Shown here piece by piece: positions 1 through 9,900 of a DNA stretch of 12,621 bases. Position numbers and translations under genes: made by a program. The notes below the pieces were generated by a model. It had not been told where the DNA came from and ran no database searches. It saw nothing but the letters and a program-made list of their open reading frames with translations. Numbering within the stretch: the stretch's first letter is position 1; the number at the start of each line of letters is the position of its first letter. This DNA is from Rodentolepis nana (Eukaryota; Platyhelminthes; Cestoda; Cyclophyllidea; Hymenolepididae), in contig UZAE01012779.1 in NCBI GenBank assembly GCA_900617975.1, forward strand, positions 19,389-32,009, in the 5' to 3' direction.

Positions 1-372
1 GCCGGTTAGCCATCCCGCTTTCTCTCCTGCCTGCCTGCAGTTTCTTCTGTGGCGGCGCAGAAAGCCTAGTCTGGGCTAGTGGCGGTGGTGGGGGTGGTAG
101 TGGTGTCGTTTAGTGCATGATAGAGAGAGAGCGTGGAGCAAATGATACGAATTTATAAGCAGCACTAACAATACTTGCGCGTCCGCACTTTGACGAAAAC
201 TACCTCCAAAGTGGTCACTGCACCTTCTTTAACTGCCTCTAGTACTTCTTCCTCACTTCATTTGGCTACACCTGTACAGGGTTTCATTTTTCGGCATCTC
301 GTTTAGGTCTTTCTCCATGAACGAGATAAGTACAGTACATGAACAGGAACAAGCCATCAAATCGATGCAGTT
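1..372 (+). promoter_or_regulatory. 5' leader and promoter-proximal region of the protocadherin gene
   Basis: This stretch precedes the main start codon. The first 110 bases are clearly richer in G and C than the rest of the window. They include a G-rich run at 81-107 made of GG/GGT units and a short GA repeat near 121-131. A TATA-like TTTATAA lies at 152-158, but nothing else confirms a core promoter. A pyrimidine-rich tract ending in AG near 306 could be a cis- or trans-splice acceptor, so the true transcript start and leader structure are unknown. ATGs at 317 and 339 lie upstream of the main ATG (see the uORF entry). There is no coding similarity here. That the region is transcribed leader is inferred from its position. 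Confidence 0.45.
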
Positions 373-376
373 ATGA
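317..376 (+). promoter_or_regulatory. upstream ORF ending on the main start codon (ATGA overlap)
   Basis: An ATG at 317 opens a 19-codon reading frame that stops with TGA at 374-376. The A of its final TTA codon and the TG of its stop form the main ATG at 373-375. Its start context is weak (T at -3), whereas the main ATG has G at -3 and A at +4. Such an overlap can allow reinitiation or lower translation of the main frame, and leaky scanning past 317 is also plausible. A second upstream ATG at 339 opens a frame that runs to 677, overlapping exon 1 out of frame. Neither peptide resembles a known protein. The role is inferred and depends on the leader being included in the mRNA. Confidence 0.4.
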
Positions 377-954
377 AACCGAACATATTGAACCCAACTC
401 CATACCTTTTAATGTTGATCTACTATCTACTTCCAGTCATTCAGAAGGTCGATTCAGGCAGCAATACCTCACAAGTGTACATATTTCTTCGAGAGGAGGA
501 AACTGCAGTTGGAAATGTAATATTGAGTTCCTCGAGGACTATGTACATAGCAAAGGTTTATGCGAAGCGTGGAATTTACTCAGTCCTAATAGAAGAACCT
601 ATCGAGCCTTCACCAGAGTTCTTTTACCCCGAGAATATGTACAGCATGCCAAAAAGTATCAAGTATTTCAGCCTTAACGAGCACACCGGATTAATGAAGG
701 TCAATGAGCGGTTGGATTTTGACAATCCTGAGATGGAAGCGGCTGGATGTGTTAGAAATGAGGCCAAAGAGACTCTCAAATTACTTCAACAGAATTCTCT
801 GCCTGCATTTAAGACAGCCGAGTATTGCTGTTTTCCAGTGGAAATTATTAGCGGTGGAGAAGAACGCTTGGCACTGCATGTCTGCATTGAAGACATTAAC
901 GATAACGCACCCGAATGGAGTTTACAAAGTGCTACCGTCATGGATTTAAATAAA
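373..954 (+). CDS. exon 1: signal peptide, EC1 and start of EC2
   Basis: It encodes residues 1-194. The start at 373 is chosen because it gives a short polar head and then a hydrophobic core (residues 11-23, rich in L, I, Y, M), ending near a small-residue patch at 27-30: a plausible secretory signal. An N-glycosylation sequon follows at Asn31. EC1 opens with an EEE...VGNV stretch (41-49) typical of protocadherin N-termini. It continues with a FSLNEHTG strand, LDFD at 114-117 and the linker DINDNAP at 174-180. Cysteines at 126, 152, 153 and 171 fall where protocadherin EC1 usually carries a small disulfide loop, but the spacing here is far larger. The exon ends after AAA (Lys194) at a GTAAGA donor. 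Reading on would hit a stop at 961, which supports the splice. Its phase-0 end matches exon 2. Confidence 0.93.
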
Positions 955-3900
955 GTAAGATAATATTGGAACAAAAATATATTTCAATAGCTTTTATATT
1001 TATAAATTTATTGCATAAATATATGCACAAACAATTATTATATCTGGATTTTTAAAAAAACTCCTCTGATGTGATGTAGGCAGTAAATTTCCATTATTTG
1101 CAGAGGTATTCTTATCTTTATAGATATTTCACCGATAATAATTAAGATCATTCTATTAATTATTGAACATATTGAAACAATTACCGTTAAATTTAACAGA
1201 AAAAACAAAATTTAATGAAAATAATGGAAAAGAAGAATATGAACCATTTTGTACAAAATAGAACAAATATTTCATTCACATTACATTCTGTCAATAAAGA
1301 TTCGTTATAATAAAACCTTTTCAAAACGAATATGTGATAAAGCATTTGGATGCTTTGTAGATTAAACTTGTTGACTACAAAATATGTTTGCTTCTCTGGC
1401 ATATTTTCTTTTGACAAATGTCAGTAGCTCGCAGTTAATTAATCTCTTTTGGAATGCTAATGATCATTTTGTGCCGAGAATTCAATCTAGAACGTATTCC
1501 AGATATAGCAGTATGCAATATGGACAAATTATAGTTCTTCCTGACCGTATTTCAATCACTTCTTTTAGAATAGCTCTTTGATGGCACTCTCAATTCCTGA
1601 AAACTTGCCTCTAGATAGCGCGATTGACATTCCTTCAGCTACTGACAGAGATTCCGGTGTGAATAGTGCCCTTACATATGAGATATGGCCAGATACTCCG
1701 GAGTTCGACGTTGTTTGGAATGCATCCACGTCGAAACTATGCCTCTACATTAGGAAGGAGCTTGATCGGGAAACTGAATCTAGCTACAATTTTACCATTA
1801 TTGCCCATGATGGAGGTCTAGAATCAAAGTCTGGATCTGTCAGTCTTGCAATCAGCGTTGAGGATGTAAATGATAATGATCCAGTTTTTGAGGAGTCAAC
1901 ATACATTGTAACCATTCCAGAGGATACCAATATCTTGACTCCAATAATTCAGGTAATTCAAAATTGACTGTATCTTTTAGCGTTAATTTTGAACATTAGC
2001 ACGAACTTCTCTCCCATAACATCAAACATGACATTTTACATGAAAGTTTGCACTTTTTGATAATTATCACACGTCGTCACAGTCAACTTGCTTCAAAGAC
2101 ATTTCAAAGCCGAATGCGTCTTTAAACTCTTTTTAAAAAATTCATCTCTCCACATGCATTTGGACTGTTGATAAATCTAATTGTAATCTTATTGAGTTAA
2201 AGGAAATCAAATTGCCCGGTTTCAATAAAATTTCAGAAGAATTTTTTTATTAGATGAAAATTTTTTGCTTTTATTCCCTCTCTTTTCAATTTCATCTTCA
2301 ACTCTTGTTTCGTCTACAGTACAAACAGTTTATGAATTTAACTTTTTTTATTCAGCTTTCTAAATGCAATTCATTTGTAATACAAATAGCGGAATTCGCA
2401 ACGCGAATAAGTTACATTACTAGCTAAATTCGGTTAAGAATAAGTAGAAAATGGTTGGTGAAAATTTTCAACAAACTCCCTTGTTAGGTTCTATTCAAGA
2501 ACACGTGCGTGTGTGTGTTGGTTAGTTTCTTCACAGAAATTGTGCGATCGCAGTAACAAAGCAACGTTATAGTTAATTTCGGATATTTGCGTAAAACAAT
2601 AACAATGACTAAGCAAATAAAAGTCGACTTCATGTCATTGACGATTGGATATCATTTGAAATCTGGGTCTGCGACAATTTTTTTTCCAGGTTGTCAACAT
2701 GAAAAGAGCAGGTCATACTTGACTGATGACGTAAATGGAATCGAGTTGGAAATTGTCTGTTGGCGGGGATGCACTTTTTGGTTACGAGTCATTTTTATGA
2801 CGCCTTTTCAATTACAACCTAAAGCGAATTAAAACAAAGTAAAATGAATCACCCCCTGCTTAGATGAAAAATAAATAGAACTGTAAATAAGCGAAATAAA
2901 AGTATCACAGTGTTAAGCTCTCAATTTTTGACGATAGGAAAGAAAACAAACAATAATAATGAAAATAATATAATTAATAGAACAGTGCATTAAAGTTAAA
3001 AAACATTACATGAATTTTAAAATTAAAGCCATTAAGCGTGAGTCAAAGGAAGTGACATATCTGGCAATTAAGCATAAGTAAATTGATTAAAAATGGGAAA
3101 AATCTCTCATTGGTTGAAGAAAAATATTTAGTTAAATCAACTGACATCTGTTTAGTTTTGTGCAAACTATGCCGTGTTTTTCCGCAGCCAATTATTATCA
3201 AGCAGGCAGGAGAAGTAAAAAAAGCGATTTTGAAAGTGAATTTCATAATTCCATAAATTCACGTGGAACAGCTGTTGCGCTAAACAATTCAGTGGGAATC
3301 CATGCTTTCGGCCGCACCAGAAGCCAATCATTCTCATAAAATACGGCCAACTTTAGGTTATGATAAGATTTAAATAGATTTTGGGGAGTTTTCGTTGTTA
3401 AAATTTTATAAATTTGACTAAATTTTTCGATATTTCGTCTAATTGAACAGATACATTTAAAGTAAAGGACTTCCCTATAGGGGACGAACTATATTGGAGT
3501 AATTTTCATTTGGTTACTTTCAGAACCTTTTACCTTCATTTTGGTAGAGTTGATTTGGAAGCTCAATTGTTTCCAATATAGGCAAGAACTCTGGCTATTA
3601 AGATTTTTTCCTTCCATTATTTTGGAGCAAAAGAATGAAAAGGGTCTGAAACTATACCTATTATTCAAATTAAATAGAACTTGGATAAGTGGGCAGCACT
3701 GTGATGAATAACTTGAATTCTGGTTCATTAAGAAGAGATACGATAATGAAGGTATTGAAAACCACGGGCAAGCCTTTGACAGGTCTCAAAGTCACCTGAA
3801 GCTATTTTGAATCGTGAAATCCAATAATCGAAACACCTCCACAGAATGAACTGACTGTCAAAGCGATCAAACAAAGGTTTCATTAAAAAAATAATAATTG

Positions 3901-6900
3901 AAGCAATGCTTCATCTGCAAATTACCGTTAACGAAAGATTTTAGGCAAACGGATATGGATTCTCTTGAATAACCCATAACACACCATAATTTCAAGAAAT
4001 ACTTAAAAATAAATGCTCATTTAAAAAAGTGAGATATTCTCTTATACTTTCATCTAAATATTTTTCTGTTTCAACTGAAATTGGAAACGAAAATTAACGT
4101 CTTCGTTCATTTTCCTCTTCATTTTCCTTTATGACTTAGCACGAAAACTTATAATAATATCAAGTGGAATTTTTATTTACTATATCTACGTGTTTGGAAG
4201 AATAGAGTAGGATAATATTTTAAAAGGTGAGATTTTGAAAAAGCTTCTGTACTGTCTAGCCAAATTTTAAAACTTTATTATTGTAAGCATATGGTCGATT
4301 CAAAGTGTTTTAGAAAACGTAACTGTTAATATTTCACAAACTATTACCAGCATGTACTATCAGTGTAACTCAATCGATCAGCATAAATAAACGTTTGAAT
4401 TTCATATCCTATGTAAATGGATTTATTTCTAAATCGATTTTTTTGCCAATAAAAAGGCCTTAAGATAAAATATGAGGAGTCTACTAATTGACATTTCACG
4501 TTCAAAACTTAAATTGGATTTTCAAGCAAATTTCTGCACCTGATAATTTGCATTTCTCAATGGTCTGTCATCTATTTCAATTTGTTTGCTCTAAATGCTT
4601 AGACATTAGAGTGATCTTTACTGATGCCAAGTAAACTGCGTATGCATTGTATGTTTAGAATCGAACATAAATGTTTAATAATAATTAATCCTTCAAAGCA
4701 TTATTATATTACAGGTAAATGCAACCGATTCCGATCTTGGCATCAATGCAGATATCTCCTATTCCATCAGCACATTGACTGATCCAGAATTCAGCCAAAT
4801 GTTCTCAATTGATGATAAAACGGGTTGGATATCTTTGGAGAAAGAGTTAGACTTTGAGAATTATAAGCAGGTAACTGATCCTAATTGTCTTTCATCTAAA
4901 GTGGCCTTCACAACTATTTATTAGAATTAAACCTTGCAACACTTACTGTAAGTTGAAAAGAGATGCCAGTTTGAACTGAATGACTAAGTCCTTAAATCGA
5001 AATGACTATCCAATCAATACAGTGGTTTTATAAACTTAATTGACAAAGCAATAAGACACTAAATTTTCATAGATGAGCTAATATATAATCTGTCTACCAA
5101 TGGATTGACATCTGTGGAAATAACTTTCCCTACAGCGAATCATGCATAGGTCATCAGGTTAAGAACTGGTGGAAGGGGGGGGGTGTAGAATTGTTGAAAT
5201 GACTCAGAGGACAAATATTATAAAGTTAATTCAAACGCCCAGTTTATGAAGATTATAATTACCAATAATAACGGCATGGAGCCATTTGTTTTATTCTCTT
5301 AGAATACCGCCGAAATATTCATCTCGTAATTCTTTCCTCATTTTTAACATCGTTTCTTCTTCTTCCAGAAATTACATTGCAAATGCCAGAGACCTTTTTC
5401 CAATTTTCAAATCTTACAGGAAATGTACCATCAGAAGTTTTCATTTTCGGAAAGGTCAAATTGAAGTCATAAAGAAATGTGGCACTTGATAAAACTTTCA
5501 CTATTTTAAGCTCTTCATAGAAATTTAATTATTGCATAACGAAACGTTGAATATAATTCCACTCTGTGAAGTTTCAAATATATACATCATATGCTAAGAT
5601 ATAATCGATCTGGAATGAGGATTCGCTTGCGTACAGAGAAGTCGTAGTGTGTATCTTCTGAACGATGGAACTTGAGAAAACGTTTCTCCGTTTTGGGCAA
5701 ATCAGTTTCTTGAGCCTTTTCCATGATTTTTCGTCTTTTGCGACTCTTCATTCAGTGCAAGCTTCTTGGATGAGGATGTGAAATCCAATAAATTGTAATG
5801 ATAAGGCCTCAATTCCGTTTGCCACTTAGCTCCAACACTTGTTCCTGCTACAGATTTTCGGGGAAATTTCCTGCGGAAGATTAATTAGCCTAGATCGTCT
5901 TTTTTGTAGGTTTCTTCATCCTTTTCATGCAAAATTCTCTTCACCAAACGTGGTTGCCATAATCCCCTTTTTATGGCCAGTACTCACCGTTTTCGTACAG
6001 GTTATTCTCTTCCATGTTTCTGGTGGATTTTAATCATCAACTATTTTTTTGTCAAGGCACCTTCCACACATCTGGATCAAGTCTCCTATATTTTCATTTC
6101 CATTATCTAAATAAATATGATCTTGGTCCTTTCTTATAAATTTTCATTTAATTTTAAATAGGTAATAAATCTTGACTTCTAATACCCATTTAGGGTAATT
6201 TATGTTAAAAATTGTGAACGGCACAAAATTAGTCTTTAAAGAAAAATATTCATGTTCTTGTGTCGTTAACAAAAACGATTCCAATGCGGTATTTGGAGGT
6301 AAATGGAAACTGGTATCTGACATCAGTTGTTAAATGATACGATCCATCTGTGCAGTGATAAAGTATATGCTTTATAAGATAAGTCTTAAAAATGGGTAAA
6401 AAATTTTATCAAGGTATAAAGAAAACGAAATATATTTAAAGGAATTACACGTGTCCTTAGATCTAAACTTTGCCCTGAAGGCTACATTCATTGATAAAAT
6501 AAACGTAGAACCAACACTGGCTTGATTACATGTTTAACATAAAGACTTTTAGAATGTGATCGCAAATCTGGTATTCTTTCCTACAGATTAGTTTAACGAT
6601 TGCGGCAACCGACTTAGGCGAAATTCCACGTCAATCGACGTGTCTAGTGGAAATCAATTTAACCGACGTGAATGACAACGCTCCAAAACTACTCTTTGAA
6701 CCGGGCAGTCTCACAAACAATGCGTTGGTTCCAGAGAACGAAATTGCTGGTCGTATTGTAGCTGTTTTCACAGTTGTGGACGAGGATAGTGGCGCGAATG
6801 CGGATACAACTTGTTGGATCAAATCTGTGATCAAGGAGAAAGTGAATTTGAATTCAAAGATTGGAGCTGGATCCATGAACGAGAAGGAAAACTTCAAGAT

Positions 6901-9900
6901 GGAAGCAGGCAAGGTTGAAGAGGAAATCGATACAATAGATATTGAAAACTATTTCAAATTGGAATTAATGGCTCTGCCATTTGCTAAAGTGTAAGCTTTT
7001 ATTTTCTTAATGACTTTTGTGCGGCCGTTTGGGATAAAAACCTTTAAATGAAACTCAAATAGGTGACAAGTTAATATTTTTCCTTTATCTTGTGTTGTCT
7101 CCATTTTAATGAGCAAATGAACCAATGACTTGAGTGCAATTATTTGAACTCCAGAGTTGTTGAGTTTAATTGACAACTGTTGACCATCGTTCATATATTA
7201 ATTAATTCATGCTTTACTTGAATAGGAACTGACAATTAGCTCCTTCACATTTGACAACTCATAATAAAATGCAAGGAAAAAAGTTGGGTTTTTTTCAAAA
7301 TCTACTCACTTTCACGAATTTCTGTCTTTGTAGTTATTAAGTTTTTGGGAGGAACCATTTTCAACGCGCAGGGTTAGTGATAATGCTTACAGTTAGACCA
7401 TAAGTTTCAAATCAGCACTTGCCGTTTGATAAATAAAAATTTCAAGAATTCGTTTCTTTCACACTAGGGATTAATCTCAATGATTTAGCCTTGAGCACAA
7501 AAGATCGTCAAGTGCTACTGGATGAGTCATGGATGTTGAGCTGTATCATTAGTTTTTTTTAAGGAGAAAGCAAGGCACCATTAATTATTTCTTTATTGTT
7601 AACGCCAAAGTTTTAACTTTTGATGATGATGCAATCGAACATATCAACCCTTTAGTCTGTTGAATTGATAGAGACGTTAACAGCCGACACTCACAGTTCA
7701 CAAACCATTTACGTCTTTTTCTCCTCTACGTTAATACTACCAATTGATGATTTTGAAATTTTGAAAATCTAGTTTAAGTTTCTTCCACTTTAATAAAGCC
7801 ATCCAAAGTTGCTTATTTCGGTAACTTTATCAACGGTTACAAATCCTAATCAATTAATCATTAGAAAATATGATTCTCTAATTTGTTTATTCGGAAAAAT
7901 TTATTAGCAAACCAATCGCGTTTGCCGAAAATTTAGACTGATTGCCTATTTTCTCTAAAATATATTAGGAAATTTAATGATTTCACTGACACTTATATCT
8001 AAGGAACACTTAACAAAAAAATATTAGTATATGCTATTCGAAAACAAGTTATATTTGATTCTACGTCTACTGTTCCGGTTAAAATTCGTTGAATTTTGAA
8101 ATCAGGGGGTAGTTTTCAAGAAATTGGGGCTTTATTTCATGATTTTAGGGCTCTATCAAGTTTAGTAAATTTTTTTGTCTTGTTCAATTTTTCCTCTCGA
8201 CGCCATAGTCTCTACTTGTTGAGTACGACGCACGGCTTTTTGAATGAGAGAACTGATTAGAATCAGAACGAAACCACTCCTCTCTCCACGGCGCCGTAGC
8301 ATATTAAGATTTTGAAACCGCAAGGTAAGATCTCCACTTATTCCCCACCCTTACCACATTGAATTACATGTCTAAAAGGATTTTATGGTTTCCTTCTGCT
8401 CAGTGCCTTATAGCAGAATCCTACGAACACCATTTTCAAACCTTAAAACCTTAGCTACGAATGTTTTCGTCTGAGTAGAGATCACTGTTTGTTATTAACA
8501 CATTTGCGCCCAATCCGTTTGATCGCCTTAAATCGACTTATCCACTCTCATATTCAGCAAACGTTTATGGAAATTTAATATATAAATTTATCTTCCACCA
8601 CAATTTTTGTATTTATAATGCCTTGCATTAAGTGTTTGTATTAATTGTGCAAAAGGAGTAGTTAGTTGTAATTACTTTAAATGAGGTGAGCAAATCGCGC
8701 CAGACTTCCTGTAATGACAAGGACGTCTTTGTCTCCTATTCGTTCATGCAGAAATTTAATTTTTTTCCTATTTCAAAATTTCATTTCATTTCACATACAT
8801 TATTTTTTCGTAAAATCAGAACAATACCAGAACATAAGCCTCTTTTTCAAGTGTTAGTTATTCGACTGAGCACATTTAGTTTAGATTTCCTACCATCTCT
8901 AGTTCGTCACGAAATCGCATTTCATTTCCATCGAAAAGGTGGATTATTGACAACAATGTTAGTACATTGCTGTTAGCAACAGCTAATTTCAATTTAGCTA
9001 CAGCTAATAGTTTAGTATAGTTTTAAACAAAAAATGTGTTGAAAATAACTTTTTTTAGTGCGACATTATTAGAATAAGCGCCTTCTTTTCACTTCCATTT
9101 TTAAGATCTAAGTACAGACAAGTAAGCGCTTAAATGTGTTTTATGTTCTACTAATTTCAAAATGGTTGAATAGTTTAAATGCCTCTTGCCTAATCGATAC
9201 ATTTTCTTGCCTATAAACCATATTCAACTACACTTGCTCAGACGCATTGCATCAAGTAAAACGAGGATAGAAGTTCGCATTTGTTGGTAATAAAATAAAT
9301 ATTGTGCAATAAATAACAGTTAATTTTTGATTGGATGAATATTTAAGATTATTTGTGTTGTTTAGTAAGAGAGCGTTGAAGTGGAGATTCAAGGGCTGGG
9401 ATCGAACGTGGGAAGTAAAACATTTCGACACGCAGAAGACACAGAATTGTAATCCCTGAAAAGAAGTTATGGGCTCTTGTTGACCTAGTTGTCACTGACA
9501 AAACACTAATGACAAAATTTGAAAGATAATGCATTTGAGGAAGGTGTCATGGAATAGTCACCCTGAAGGTGAATGAATGAGTTCAGTCCAAGCATAATGC
9601 TCAATAATCGGTACCAGGAACAGTGTAATATTCTTGGTGATAAATTAAAAACAAATTTTACTTTTTCAACAAGATGTCTAAAATAGAACATTTCATTATA
9701 ATATAGATAATATTATAACTGATTTCAAGGATTATTATAACTTATTTGCATCAAATTTGAGCTCATTTTAGCCATGGCAACAAAGAAGCATTGCTCAGCA
9801 CTGTTTCAAGATCGAACTGTGCCTGAAACAATTTCATTTCAACAAAACTTAAGGTTTTTCGTTCCAATAAAACTTCATTTATGCAAAATGGACTTTGACC

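Noticed and set aside
339..677. 112-codon open frame overlapping exon 1
   Set aside because: It runs in a different frame from the clear signal peptide and EC1 coding frame. Its product has no recognisable domain. It is kept only as a possible regulatory upstream frame.
1581..1967. ATG at 1581 as start of a separate cadherin gene
   Set aside because: It lies inside the first strand of EC2. A splice acceptor at 1568 joins it in phase to exon 1, which ends at the preceding EC1 linker.
2587..2832. 81-codon open frame in intron 2
   Set aside because: It starts at a TTG, shows no domain or start context, and lies in an intron whose flanking exons join perfectly.
6631..6912. Minus-strand 93-codon open frame
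   Set aside because: It is the antisense shadow of exon 4, which has unambiguous cadherin motifs on the plus strand.
8686..8976. 96-codon open frame in intron 4
   Set aside because: It is rich in F, S, H and I as expected of AT-rich non-coding DNA, has no known motif, and its start is not an ATG.
9399..9407. True tRNA gene on the minus strand
   Set aside because: The B-box matches, but the T-arm stem does not pair and no A box or cloverleaf can be drawn.
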